A stretch of 64,000 bases of DNA. Origin: Diphasiastrum complanatum (Eukaryota; Streptophyta; Lycopodiopsida; Lycopodiales; Lycopodiaceae). Where the stretch lies: NCBI GenBank assembly GCA_029204225.1, contig CM055107.1:48594550-48658549 (forward strand), in the 5' to 3' direction. How positions within the stretch are numbered: position 1 is the first letter of the stretch; each line of letters opens with the position of its first letter. Shown piece by piece: positions 50,156 to 62,541 of the stretch. The notes beneath the pieces are model-generated. The model searched no databases. It worked only from the letters and a program-made list of their open reading frames with translations, and was not told the origin of the DNA. The translations under genes and the position numbers were made by a program.

Positions 50156-50455
50156 ACCTATGTGGACGTCGCATGTCCAAAGACGTCACAAAAGGTTCGA
50201 CGTGGATGTCGTATTGCGATGTCCAAAATACATGTCAGATTCCAACGTCTGTAGACATAGAATGATGCAAAAATTTGTCCGACGGATGTCCGACGCCCAG
50301 ATAGACGTATACTTGGATGTCGGATTTTGACGTCCCAGATAGACGTCGGAATCCAATGTCTGTTAATAGAATGATCAAAAAAAGGGTCCGACGTGTGTCA
50401 GACATCTATCCGATGCGTTTGGATGTCAGATTCCGAAGTCCCAAATTAGGTAAAA
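50156..50455. repeat. GACGTC/ATGTC-rich short repeat array
   Basis: About 300 bp carry more than a dozen copies of ATGTC, GACGTC and TCCGACG(T/C) motifs in both orientations (for example GACGTCGCATGTCC, CGACGTGGATGTCG, CCGACGCCCAGATAGACG). Such arrays are typical subterminal repeats of DNA transposons, including CACTA elements, where the transposon protein binds. A CACTA-type ORF lies about 0.5 kb to the right. 50456-50980 is AT-rich with no gene. Confidence 0.65.
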
Positions 50456-50979
50456 TAAAAAATAAAAAATGCGTAAAAAACAGCGCGCGCATTTTTATCG
50501 GGCTGTTCTTGGAGTTGAGTTCTTGGAGAAGCGATATTCATTAATTCTTTTTAAAACAATATTTTTGAGTTGCATTCAACATTTGGATCAAACAACAAAC
50601 TAAGCATGAGGTATTTTTCATTCTTTAATTACTTTTCATTTTATATTTTATTGCATTACTTCATGTCCATTATGAAAACAATACTTTATTGCATTGCTTT
50701 GTGCACATCATAAATTTCATTTAGATTTCTATATATGATATTGATTGTTGTTTTGAAATCTGACATTGCACATGGTTTTAAATTCTTAGTTGGTTTTTAT
50801 GTCAATCCACATCTCTAAATTCGACATTGCAAAGAACATTGCACATATAAAAGCAATGGCAATATAGCACGATCATTTGCAATAATAATATTTTCATAAT
50901 ATTAATCAATGTATTACAAAATCAGTGCTTTAATGTCGCATGAGTTTTTCTAGATCTAACATCAACTAAAATTTTTAAG

Positions 50980-51963
50980 CCTAATCTTCTCGTCGTCATC
51001 GTGACGTCCAGTCTGCATGAACACAAGCAAACAAACTGCATTAATATTTAATGCTTGATCGTATTAAATTAAATAAAATTGACATCGGAATAAAATCACA
51101 TTAGTATGAATACAAAAACTAGTACTTACATTTGGAGGATGACCTTCACTCTTTTGTTTGTGGACTAATGCATCGTACGATTCCCTGTAGGCAAATTCGT
51201 ATTCCTCCTTAGTTGGCAGACGTCCATAGTCCGCCAACTATCCATGCATTCAATTTAATGGTTTATTTATAAAAGTTTCAACTGTATAAGTGTACAATTA
51301 GGTTGATACTTAAACCACCTACGTTGGAACAACTAGTCATGCACATTAAAAAATAAAAGCATATGAAATCAAAGATAAACTGCTTGCAATCCCACCTTTC
51401 CACTCGAGCCCAACCTATGATTGCCTATCCCATGCATCCTAGCGACCGCAACATATTTTTGGATCTTGTATTTATCTGGTGTTCGTTCATCCGCTTTTAC
51501 ATGGTTCCAGTCATTTCTTGAACACCCTATAAGCTCACCGTGCCATATCACGACGATGCCTAATCCATAAGCTCATATGCTTATGAATTTACTACTCCTC
51601 AAATTTCTCTTCTTGTTGAAATTTGTCATGAAGGGTACCAATAACCTGTCATTTATCGGCGGCAGGTTGTTCAGACCATTTACTAAACAATCTATCGCCA
51701 AAATGGCGTTGGCATAAAGAATAGAACCGGTCCAAAACCACCCTCCCTTTTCTATTGGCAAGTATATTACCTTGAAGATCCACATCATAATAAGGATTTG
51801 TGGATGACTCTTTGGTGGGGGCGGGAGCCGCGGCCGCTTGTGAGGGATCACTCTCATCTCGGCTAAGTATACTTTGCAGTTGTGTTTTTTGCTCAGGAGT
51901 TAATGATTCATATAAATTTTTAACATAGTCTCCCGAGCTTTCACCATTGCTTGACCCCGACAT
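50980..51963 (-). pseudogene. CACTA-associated transposase_24-like (PF03004-type) gene remnant
   Basis: On the minus strand, 51963-51573 begins MSGSSNGESSGDYVKNLYES and reads VDLQGNILANRKGRVVLDRF, then a stop and frame change near 51650. The next part (51551-51369) reads RNDWNHVKADERTPDKYKIQ and KYVAVARMHGIGNHRLGSSG. A further exon-like piece (51240-51130) reads GRLPTKEEYEFAYRESYDAL and VHKQKSEGHPP. This order resembles the plant transposase_24 (Ptta/En/Spm) proteins that accompany CACTA transposases. The family assignment is from memory of its motifs. At least one in-frame stop is present. Confidence 0.55.
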
Positions 51964-52206
51964 GATCTTTATCCTGGAGCATCCATTTCGAGACTAGCTA
52001 TGTCAATTCTTATTTTAAACCTTCAAGCAACATACAAATGGAGTGATTGTAGCGTGACATCTTTATTCGAGTACTTAACTCATAACACAGCTATTATACT
52101 TTATAGCGTATATTTACAACTATTATACTCACATTGCTCTTTTTTTAGGTTGTTGCATTGAATACTTTTGAAAAAAAATGTGATACCTAAAACATGAAAA
52201 GAAGCA

Positions 52207-52930
52207 CGAAAGATGATGACCGTGCTTGGAATGGATTACGACATAATACATGCATGTCCAGAATACCATGTTCTATGTAGAGGTGAGCATTCAGAAAAGC
52301 TTCAATGTCCAATGTGTAATGCTTCATATTTTCGAGATGACGTACAAGGGGATCAAGTGCCACAAATAGTGTTACGACATTTTTCAATTATCCAACGATT
52401 GCAATGTTTATTTCGATGTAAATCTTTGGCCCAACTAATGGATTGGCATGTCAAAAATTGATCTACAGATGATGTGACGCGAGTACCAACTGATTCACCT
52501 GCATAAAAACATATTGAAGACCAATAGAAGACCAATGGTCCGAGTTTAAAAATGAATTTCGTAATTTGAGATTTGGCCTTGCTATATTTGACGTAAATCC
52601 TTTTAGCATTCAAGCGTCAACTTGGTCCACATGGCCAGTTGTGCTCGTTAATTATAACATACTTCCATGGTTGAGTATTAAAACGGGACACTTGTTATTG
52701 GCTTTATTGATTCCAGGGAAGTACAAGGCCAAGAACATGGATGTGTATCTTGCACCTTTGGTCAATGAATTGTGCATTCTTTGAATGATATTCACGCTTA
52801 CGACATCTCAAGACCTTTACAACACTGGAACTTCGTTCTTTGTGGAATTCTAATGTGGACGATGCATGACTACCCGGTTTAAGCGAATGTTCAGGTCTAT
52901 ATAGTGAATCTAATTCGTTTCAGGGTTTAA
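52207..52930 (+). pseudogene. CACTA TNP2 transposase fragment
   Basis: The plus-strand reading begins TVLGMDYDIIHACPEYHVLC, then QIVLRHFSIIQRLQCLFRCK and SLAQLMDWHVKN-stop. In the next frames it gives WSTWPVVLVNYNILPWLSIK, LALLIPGKYKAKNMDVYLAP and a HAYDISRPL-like piece. It matches the TNP2 copies on the opposite strand at 58.5-61 kb. Stops and a frameshift inactivate it. Confidence 0.85.
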
Positions 52931-53284
52931 CATTTGAGTATATTTAACTAAGCTTATGTTTAATTTGGTTTATGAACTATGCAGGTTTAACCACATCGGG
53001 TTATAGCGCATGTTATCTCATAAGCAACATCATAAATGTTAGCACTCTCCCTAGAATCTAGCTTGTACAACTTTCCAACTCTAGATCCTCTATCTATCAT
53101 TTCACTCTCCCTTGAGATTACACACTTGTCAATATAAGATTTGACATCCAATCCATTATCAAACAACTGTCCTACACTAATGAGCAAAAGTGAGATGCAT
53201 TTACATTATGTTTTATACCATGGTTTATACCGAAGGGGCCTTTTTTCCATCAGTCACGGTATTACCCTCGATGAACAAAGTATT

Positions 53285-53375
53285 TAGGAATTCCTCTTGG
53301 CCTGCTTGACCCTCCCTATACTAACCCTCTTTGTAACCCTCTATATAACCCTTCCTATAACCCTCCCTATAAATC
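53285..53375. repeat. TAACCCTCCCTATA short tandem repeat
   Basis: Five to six degenerate copies of (A)CCCTCCCTATA(A)/TAACCCTCTATATA lie in tandem about 150 bp inside the candidate CACTA terminus at 53525. This position fits a subterminal repeat. Confidence 0.6.
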
Positions 53376-53506
53376 TTTGAAAAATGTTAAAATTTGCAAG
53401 GCTTATATTGAGGCCAAATGACGAACTCGATGATTGAGCTTTCCGCTCCTCCCATGACTCATTTTAAATTCTATCTTAATAAAAAATGCTCAAAAAAAGC
53501 GCAAAA

Positions 53507-53525
53507 TCACGTGTCTTGTTGTAGT
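53507..53525 (-). repeat. CACTA terminal inverted repeat
   Basis: The minus strand reads CACTACAACAAGACACGTG inward from 53525. CACTACAA(C/G)AA is the characteristic terminus of plant CACTA elements, and the following inward sequence (ATTTTGCGCTTTTTTTGAGC) is also typical. It marks the right end of an element that probably includes the TNP2 fragment at 52.2-52.9 kb. The left end was not found. Confidence 0.65.
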
Positions 53526-53529
53526 GAAT

Positions 53530-55600
53530 TTTGGGAAAAAAAAAGGAGGTCATTTAAAGCCTGAAATGTTAGATTTTGAATAAGATGGAGGACATGGGAT
53601 TGGAGATGTACATATGTTGTTGAAGGCCAAGATGAATCTATAAGAGAAGCTTTTCCTGCTTTACATAAATAAGGAGGACTTGGGAAATCTTTCTTTTTTG
53701 AGGCAACTTGGTTCACACTAGCAAGAAATGTGTTTTGTGTACGTTTTGGTAGTTCAAAAGGGAAAAAGACAATTGGTCTAGTTTTGATGCGATGGATGTG
53801 TGCTTGGTAAGCAAATTTTTACCTTTTATCCATCAGCCTCAAAAAAACAATAGGTTATTTTTGCAAGTTTTGGTTTATATATGCTCTAATCCTGATCACT
53901 TTCTTACGCGATGTATCTCTTTTCATCCACATTACGTTTCAATATTCACCAAACAAATTGTGGATTCAAGTGTTGATGCCAATAGTTGAAAGCTCAATGA
54001 TCAACTAAAGGGATGTCTTCTCTTTTTCAATCATTTGCCATCGTGTAGGGAACCTTACCAATCTTGACTGCACATGGAAAAGTCTCTTGTTTAGGAATTT
54101 CAATTCCAGCAGCACTTGTCAAAACCTTTGTCCTTCCAACAACCAAGCAACTATTAAAGGAATCTACATGCGAGCCCATGTATAGGTCAATGTATTTCAT
54201 TCTACTAGCCAATCAGTGTGTTGGTTTTTTTGTGAAACACATTGTAAGGATGTAGGATATAATAGTTCATATTGTTGTCACTTTCTAGTTGACTTTCTTA
54301 TTCAAATGGTGCTGATTTTTAATTGATGTCATTGAGGCGTTTTGATTTTTTTTTAACATCTTTTGGAACTTACCAATTAGAGGATTTTGAAAACTACTTA
54401 TATTCAAATTCAAGTGCCTAATTACCTTACCTTGGGTTGCATGCACATGTATTCTAATCTTAATCCAATAGTTCCTATGAGATTTGTATCAAGGAAATTC
54501 AAATTGAGATTTTGAATTGATTGAGAATTGATTTTGAATCTAGCATTGTAGACCAGCCATTAAAAATCCTAAAAAAGTTGCAATTTTTGGCCTTGCTTTG
54601 CAAAGGTATTACTATGTTACTGTGTTTTGAGGTTGGTTAATCAAATATAGAAGAAAGTCAACGTTGAAGTCTAATACGTGGTGGTGGTCTAAACTTTTAA
54701 AGTTTGGCTTGGCTATTAGGCCTTGTAAGTGAAGTCTTGCAAATGTTGAAATCTCAAGTTTTTCACTTGTAAGTTTTCTTTGATTTGGTGTCTTTGAGCT
54801 CATGTAAAAACATGTTATCATTTCCAAATACATGGACAAAATGTAGTATGCTTTCTTGGATCAATTATTACATGCAAAAAAGAACATAGGCTGCATTCAT
54901 AGAAAGAAAAACAAACAAATTTATTGGCTATTGCATGCTTAATTGTGAACATCCAGATTATAATAATCACATGTGTGTGGGAGACTTGAAGAAATTTGAT
55001 GCATGCTTGTTTCCACATGTTCTAGTTTCTTCTTCCTCAATATTCCGCTCTCGCATGCTTTAATGAACAAATATGACAAATGATATTATATTTTGATAAT
55101 TTCTTAGTCAATATATTTTATTGTTTCTAATAGTGTCTTGTTTTTCATGATATATACAAAATGTCTTCCATATATCGGATGAAGAATCAATTGACTTTTC
55201 AGAGATGCGTATGAAGAGATTATCTAAAATTACTTATATTGAAAATGATCATGATTATTGTGAATAGTGATCATGATTATTGTGAATACTAGTCGTGATA
55301 ATTTTGAACACTGACTGTGATTATGTCAATATTGATCATGAATATTCATGAATCCTTGCCAATTTCAAAATTTCAAAATCACGGACATATTTTGTGGTCA
55401 AAGTACGAAACCCATTGCAAGAAACTATCATGAAATGAAGATCATCTCTTTGTTGGCAAAATCATTTCATACACAATTCTTAGTGATTTTAAATCCCAAT
55501 ATGCAATCTTAGTTCTTCGATTATCAGAATTGTAACTACTTTTGTGGTGGGGATTGTTATATGTGAGCTCTTGCAACTTTTTCACCATTATGGCATGGCC
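53530..55600. other. No recognised gene; one local tandem repeat
   Basis: The minus-strand frame 54212-54027 (CLVVGRTKVLTSAAGIEIPK, QETFPCAVKIGKVP) looks protein-like and clean but is not recognised. 55236-55350 contains about five degenerate copies of a ~24 bp unit TGATCATGATTATTGTGAATA. The rest is AT-rich. Confidence 0.45.
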
Positions 55601-55609
55601 TTTGATATA

Positions 55610-56217
55610 TAATACCACAACGTTCTTGTTTTATTCTGATTGTGATGTATGTTGATGATTTGACTATTAATGCATATAATCAAAGATTTGGTAAATGTTG
55701 TGAAAATAGATCTATGTAATTAGTTTGATATGACAAACTTGACTTTAATTAGTATTGCTTGCAAGTTGAAATATGGCAAAAGGAGCAAGGTATTGGACTT
55801 ACATAGACTACGCGTGTCAGTAAATTGCTCAATTTGTTCCATATGGAAGCATGCAAGCAAATGAATACACCTATTGAGGTTCGTGTTAAATTGGCTATGT
55901 TGGATTTGTACATCCCTTGTGGATATCACTTTGTACATCAATCAGTAGGCAATTTGATCTACACAACAATAACAAGACTACACATTAGCTGTATTGCTAG
56001 TGGTTTCAAGCAAGGGAGATTCTTCAAATTGGATGCTAATGTGATGGTTGGAAGTGTGAACATGGCAAGGGAGGAGCTCACTCAAGTGGAATTATGGCAC
56101 AAAAGGTTAGGCCATCCTAACTACAAAGCAATGGAGACCATGGTGACAAAGGAGCTAGCAAAAGGACTTCCCAAAACTCTCCTCTTGATTTTATACACCT
56201 TTTATTTTGGTTGGTGA
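55610..56217 (+). pseudogene. copia fragment with permuted domains
   Basis: 55620-55680 reads the RT catalytic segment (VMYVDDLTIN). From 55825 an open frame reads LNLFHMEACKQMNTPIEVRV, the RT connection region. From about 56010 the same frame continues as GRFFKLDANVMVGSVNMARE and LWHKRLGHPNYKAMETMVT, the pre-integrase zinc domain that normally lies upstream of RT. The order is therefore reversed within one open frame, indicating rearrangement between copies. 56218-57280 has only faint retroelement-like readings and no firm feature. Confidence 0.8.
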
Positions 56218-57282
56218 GTCAACTCACGATGTATTCTTCTCAATATTTTTGAAAGACAACAAAGTGAAATTTGAGGTATGTCAAGAGTACACCTCAACAA
56301 TTCATTGTATGTTACTGAAAATAAGTAGCCCAAGTTGAACCACTATTATTGACTAGGGAAGCAACATGACAATCAGAGGTATACGTTCCATGTAGGAAAT
56401 GAGAATCTCATATTTTCTGATAGTAAGCATAACATAGTGGTGGCCCAATCTAGAAGTTGAGAACAAAGTCCTCATCAACACAACTCGATGAAGCAATATG
56501 GTTGAGAAAATCCCAGGAGAGAATAAGATTTAGCAAGAAAAAGATATAGAAAGAGACCACAATCCATAATCAGGTTCCAACTAGGACTCGATTTGCTAGA
56601 CGCCTAGTGTATCATCTATAAACTTAGCACATTGAATTTTTGTATCGCCTTCTTTATGAGAAGACATTGACTGCCAACTTTTGTATTATAAACGTCTAGT
56701 TTTTTTCATAGTTACCAAGGCCATGTTGCTGCAACATGTGTCATGTAAATACTAACCCATGTACAAATTGTCTCAAAAATATGTACATATCTTTTTAGGT
56801 TTGAATATAACACTTCCAATTTTTTATTTTGGTTACTCTCAAGCTCTGAATGATTTATATGGGCGCCACTCTTAAGAGATTGTAGTTTATCATAGGCCTA
56901 TTTACATATCATGAAAATGAGTGCCATCATTATTTTTCAATGATGCAATTTGGATTGCCAATGTATGGGATGATATTATGGTCACTTTGAGAAAGCAGCA
57001 CCAATTCACTCCTAAGGAAAATAAATTTGAAAACTGCACATAGAAAATACTAGCACCAAATACTTTGATGAATCAGATGTGGTAGTTTCAAAGTAAATGT
57101 CTATATGATAGAGATATAATAGCTTGTGAGGATGGCAAGCCTGAGTTGCCAAAATACCATCATAAATCCTTTGCTCTAAGTAGTATAAGGGAGGGTGGGT
57201 GATTGATGAATCACACTAACTATGAGTAAATAATTATATTGAGAAATGAACATGGTGTTTCAAAATGATTAAACAAATATTG

Positions 57283-59102
57283 TTATAAACAAGAATGTTT
57301 TAATAATAAAGTATCTAAAGAATAATACTTTCCATTCGCATCCTCTTGCAAAGTCCATTCTGCGTTTGATATTTTTTGTCCCTCTTTTGTTGCTTTTTGT
57401 AGTGTGTCATGCATCCACTCTATAGTGCATTGCTTGGGCAATGGCTCAAGATCATGTGAACTTGAGGCCATGTGTCTACCTCTATTTTGACGTTGGCACT
57501 TTCTAGACAAGGCCCTCTTTTTTTTTTCTTCTTCATATAGGTCTAACCATTTATCCATAACTCAACAATTATAAAGCATGAATGTAGAATTTTTTTCTCG
57601 TTGAAAGGGTGACAACCTATGGACCTTTTCCATCCCTTGAGATTTTTCACTACTTACCTCTTCGGCTTCCTCATCACGCCACAATAGTGGAGCATATGGA
57701 TGTAGTTGGTGCAAAATTTCAGTAACATAAAAGAGAGATTCATGTACTAACCATCTCTCTGACATGCTACCTTCAGGACTTGCCTTTTGACGCACAAAAT
57801 CTTTTAAGACTTTCATGTACTTTCCATAAAGAACATCTACCTAAAAAGTCACAAATGGTTAAAAATAAGTGTTTTGTTTAATGAGTTCATGTATCAATTG
57901 ATTTAGTTTAAATACACATACAAAAGATAAGCTATGCACTTATACCTAGTGTGCACTGGACCAGCAATAGAAACTTCTTCAACCAAATGCACCAATAAAT
58001 GCACTTGTGAGTCCATGATGGAAGTCGGAAAATATCTCTCAAACATGCACACAATCTCCACCATATCCTCATGTCTCTTGTGAAGATCCAGCTCACGGAT
58101 TTCTTTTGAACACATTCATCTGCAACATATTCAATCCATTTTAAGTCTATTTGAATTTTCAATCAATAAATACTAAATAGAAAAATGCACCAAGTATATG
58201 TAAATACCTGACAATGATTGATAGTTAATGGATAGATGAATTGAATTATCTTTAGCCAATCATGAGATTTGAAACCTTGCAACTTTCCATCCACTATGAA
58301 TGATGATTGTAGAGAATGGGCAAAACCAGTTGTTGTTCTAATGTTATGATTAATGGAGCGCACATGGTTAAGCTCCTCCTTAGTGAATGTACAAGGTACT
58401 TTTGGAGCATGATCTTCACCATCCTTTATCCAATATTCTTTTTTGGTGTTTGATTCTTTTAGATAATATCAAGAATTACTAATTGTATGTAACTGTAAAC
58501 AAACTCCTATGTACACAAGATAGACAATGTTTGAATGATTACCTGAGCATTCACCTAATCCTGGATAGTCCTTCATTGTCCACATTACAATGTCATGTAG
58601 TGTAAACTCTCTCTCATGTAAGGGGCGTGAAATGTCATATGCTTTTATCCCCTTCCACAAATCTTCCAACTTGTCAATAAGCGGCTCAAAATACACATCC
58701 ATGTTCTTAAGCTTGCGTTGGCCAGGAATTGAAAGTGCCAACATAATGTGTCCCTTTTTTGTACTCAACCAACGAGTAATATTATAATTTACCAAGCAAA
58801 CAGGCCAAATGGACCACATAGTTGCTCGTACACCAAAGGGGTTCACACCATCTGCTGCAAGACCAAATCACACATTTTTTGACTCATTGGCAAAGCTTGG
58901 ATGCTCTTTGTTGTTGTTGTTGATGTGTTTTCATGCAGGTGAATCTGAAGGTACCCTCATCATCCCATCCATAGAGGTATGGTGTGCATGCTAGTCCATA
59001 AGTTGTGCAAGAGATTTTCCACGAAATAAACATTGCAATCATCAAAAAACGGTCACGACATCGTTTCTGAACGGAAAAATTAGAATTTGAATCTGTCGGC
59101 AT
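57283..59102 (-). pseudogene. CACTA transposase, partial second copy (TNP2 and DUF4218)
   Basis: Minus-strand segments in order: TNP2 (58846-58500: VRATMWSIWPVCLVNYNITR, HIMLALSIPGQRKLKNMDVY, FTLHDIVMWTMKDYPGLGEC); the HAPKVP-TFTKEELNHV region and AHSLQSSFIVDGKLQGFKSH (58440-58163); DUF4218 (58115-57903: IVCMFERYFPTSIMDSQVHL, LVHLVEEVSIAGPVHTRYKC, then 57816: MKVLKDFVRQKASPEGSMSE); and a C-terminal region (57558-57283). Compared with the copy at 59437-60966, about 480 bp (the 59732-60214 part) is deleted, and frameshifts occur near 58890. It extends further 3' than the other copy. Confidence 0.85.
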
Positions 59103-59436
59103 GGTGGGAGGTCCACTTTATGCCAGTTTGAAATCAACTATGGTTTATGAGAAGCTGATTAAATGCTGAACAAGTAAGTTTTAAATTCTCGCTTGTTTTT
59201 GTCTCAGACATTATTTGTATACTATTTTTATTTGTTGCTATAAAACAGCTGTGATGTGTGATATAGATATCTCACGGAGAGCAAGACCTTGACAAAAATG
59301 AAGAGCCTCAAGAAGGTATATGAGGTTGTTATGCTACAATAATAATGTAGAGGTTGTAACTATGATACAATATGTTTATTTGCATTTTCAGTTTATTCTT
59401 TTGTACATAATGTCATATATTCAAGTCGCTGCTATT

Positions 59437-61612
59437 TTAAATATACTGTTGTTGAGTCTCACAAATATCTTTTGACAAGCACCCCCGAACTGACAATGGA
59501 TAGATGAATTGAATTATCTTAAGCCAATCATGAGATTTGAGACCTTGCAACTTTCCATCCACTGTGAATGATGACCGCAAAGAATGGGCAAAAGTAGTTG
59601 GTGTTCTAATGTCATGAATAATGGAGCACACATGGTTAAGCTCCTCCTTAGTGAATGTCCAAGGTACTTTTGGAGCATGATCTTCACCATCCTTTATCCA
59701 GTATTCTTTTTTGTTGTTTGATTCTTTTAGATCGTGCCTTGCACCAATGGTATCTTTTTCACCAATCAATTGTTTCCAAATAGATTCACCCACATTTTTA
59801 AATATGTGCATGGGATTAAGTAGGTGATTAATCAAAAGGTTATTCCAACATTCCAAATGATGAAATATAGATAATCTTTTCATACCATCGATTGGCTTTG
59901 CTTGAGATTCCTCCCATAGTTTTCGCCAATCTTCCATAGACATCCTCTTTGGAGGCATCTCTCTCTCAATTCTTCCTCCAAAACTTTTTCTATGAGTGTC
60001 TCTGAATGGATGGCCTTCATGCCAGTATTTAAAATGATTTTCATAGACTACTTTTTTGAAACTATAAGAGTATCTTCCCACAAAATTTGGCCCGCACAAA
60101 AAACAAACATTTTTTTCAGTCGTTTGAAAGCTTGCCCAATAAATGGATACTATCAATCACTATTAAAAAAAATATATGTCAAAGAATAATTATAGACATT
60201 GTAGTATATCATGTAAATGTCAAGAATTACTAGTTGTATGTAACTATAAACAAACTCCTATGTACACAAGATAGACATTGTTTGAATGATTACTTGAGCA
60301 TTCACCTAATCCTGGATAGTCGTACATTGTTCACATTACAATGGCATGTAGTGTAAACTCACTCTCATGTAAGGGGCGCGAAATGTCATATGCATTTATC
60401 CCCTTCCACAAATCTTCCAACTCATCAATAAGCGGCTCAAGATACACATCCATGTTCTTAACCTTGCGTTGGCCAGGAATTAGAAGTGCCAACATAATGT
60501 GTCCCTTTTTTGTACTCAACCAAGGAGGAATATTATAATTTACCAAGCAAACAGGCCAAATGGACCACGTAGTTGCTCATATACCAAAGGGGTTCACACC
60601 ATCTGTTGCAAGACCATATCTCACATTTCTTGACTCATTGGCAAAGCTTGGATACTCTTTGTTGATGTGCTTCCATGCAGGTGAATCTGAACGTACCCTC
60701 ATCATCCCATCTGTAGAGGTACGGTGTGCATGCGAGTCCATAAGTTGTGCAAGAGATTTACAACAAAATAAACGTTGCAATCGTGGAATTACTGGAAAAT
60801 GTCGTAAAACTTTGCACGGAATTGTTGCCCCTTGCAAATCATCTCTATATCGAGGAGTATCACAAATGGAACATTTCTTGAGTGATTCGTACCTTCCTCG
60901 ATATAAAATACAATCTTTTGGACATGCATGATATTGGTTGTAGTCCATCCCGATGTTAGACAACATCTTTCATGCCTCATCTCTTGTCTCAGGCATGACA
61001 TTCCCTTCTGGGAGAATTTTCAATAGTCTGTACGTGACAAAAGAAGTCATTGTAAAAAAATTATCACTGGATGTCCAAATTGTAAATTTTGTTTCAAAGC
61101 AAAAATGACAAGTAGATGAAAAAAAAATTTACTCAAATGATGATGTGAGGCTTTGGTCACTCCATCTATATTTGGCTTGAAGATTTAATAGAAGTAGAGA
61201 AGTCGCCAAACGAGATGTCTTTGCTCCAGGATACAATGCGGTCTTTGATTCTTCTCACAATTTATTTTCTTCTTTAGACAAAAGTACCTCCTCATCTTGC
61301 TCATTGTGTCTAGCTGCACTATTGTTCTCATACATATCATCCAACATGTCTCCCATGACTTCAAATTCATCATTCATTGGAAGCTCATTTTCATCGTTGA
61401 AACTTGTTTGCAAAGAAGTAGATCTAGATGAGCTAGATTCAGATGCATTAGTCTCTTGATTAATGCGTTCATCAATTTCCATCATCTCTTTTGAGCCTTG
61501 ACGTAGACGATGAGGTAATTTCTTTATATGAAGACCATTGTATTGCATTCGTCATCTACGTCGACCATTACGAGGATTATTGTCTCCAACACTAAATGAG
61601 GATGTAGAATCC
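59437..61612 (-). pseudogene. CACTA transposase TNP2, main copy
   Basis: On the minus strand an acceptor near 61612 starts an acidic region (61548-61255: RSTSLQTSFNDENELPMNDE) followed by ALYPGAKTSRLATSLLLLNL and QAKYRWSDQSLTSSFE (about 61245-61135). A stop at about 60970 precedes the long frame 60966-60577 (IGMDYNQYHACPKDCILYRG, KVLRHFPVIPRLQRLFCCKS, NVRYGLATDGVNPFG). 60546-60331 continues with MVNYNIPPWLSTKKGHIMLA. After a spacer, 60156-59437 gives RYSYSFKKVVYENHFKYWHE, RLSIFHHLECWNNLLINHLL and LQGLKSHDWLKIIQFIYPLS. The order matches CACTA TNP2 transposases, which cut and paste the element. Breaks between the parts, some possibly introns, make activity unlikely. Confidence 0.87.
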
Positions 61613-61935
61613 TATATAACAAAATAACAAGAAGTAGGTTGAAACAATGCTTAATAAACATTTATTCTCAATACTTCATAGATCTAAATGTTGCATATGA
61701 ATGTAAATTACCTCTTTGTTTAAAAAGTATGAACATACCAATGTATCTATTAGACCATTTTTCTTTTCAACTTGTTAACATTCAATGAACTCAAAGAATT
61801 GCACGCTTTTACATATTTACATATTTATGAGTTTACATTCATTAGCTTTCACTTATTATTTTATGTAAACATCTAGGCAAATGACGAATAATACCTCTAA
61901 CATTTGATATATTTAATGACACAAACCAAATACAA

Positions 61936-62541
61936 TCAAGGTGCATGGATTGTACATCTCTGCATATCAACAAAATTTAAATCTTCATGGTTGAAACTAT
62001 ACTTGATGAACAATTCCTCCTCAAAACTTATAGATCTAGTCGCACAGACCATTACATAAGTGCCCTTTACATTCCTAGTAAAATATTCTTCTTTTCCATT
62101 GGTGCGTTCTTCAAAATCACAATTCGTCAATAGAGGGTGGCCAATGGAACTATTTATATATGCAACAATGTTTCCATGCACATCTAGACGTCCATCAATG
62201 TATGTACAATTTGCCCTTGAGATGTTGCCTCCTTGCATGCGTTGCTCCTCTAAAGAACAAGCATTTGAATTCAAGCCATATACTTGCATCCTCCATTGGT
62301 GACAACACAAAGCATGCCAATCACCCCAATTATATTGAGGTCCTGCATATGGCATCAATGTCACAACACTATTTAGAGGGACCTCAATACTACTCAAACT
62401 AGCCTCATGAAAGTGTTCACTAGGCATGATCATGTACATTCGATCCCAATACGTAAATGGTGTTCCATTTAATGGTAATGGTGATTGGAGTGGCCAACAC
62501 AAATATCTACATCTAATGAAAGTTTTTACTAATGGTTGCAA
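61936..62541 (-). CDS. SET-domain protein beside CACTA transposase
   Basis: This uninterrupted minus-strand ORF of 201 codons ends in a stop. It reads MIMPSEHFHEASLSSIEVPL, VVTLMPYAGPQYNWGDWHAL, YIDGRLDVHGNIVAYINSSI, LLTNCDFEERTNGKE and YVMVCATRSISFEEELFIKY. The arrangement (YxGPxY; GNIxAYIN; then A-R-I--EEELF--Y) is that of a SET lysine methyltransferase domain. The usual NHSC is NSSI, as in the copy at 38.7 kb; the asparagine and the final tyrosine are retained. It lies upstream of TNP2 on the same strand, 0.3 kb before the TNP2 exon at 61612. The start codon is uncertain, and an exon upstream (62906-62529) may belong to it. Function is inferred from family only. Confidence 0.7.
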   Translation of the reverse strand: MQPLVKTFIRCRYLCWPLQSPLPLNGTPFTYWDRMYMIMPSEHFHEASLSSIEVPLNSVVTLMPYAGPQYNWGDWHALCCHQWRMQVYGLNSNACSLEEQRMQGGNISRANCTYIDGRLDVHGNIVAYINSSIGHPLLTNCDFEERTNGKEEYFTRNVKGTYVMVCATRSISFEEELFIKYSFNHEDLNFVDMQRCTIHAP

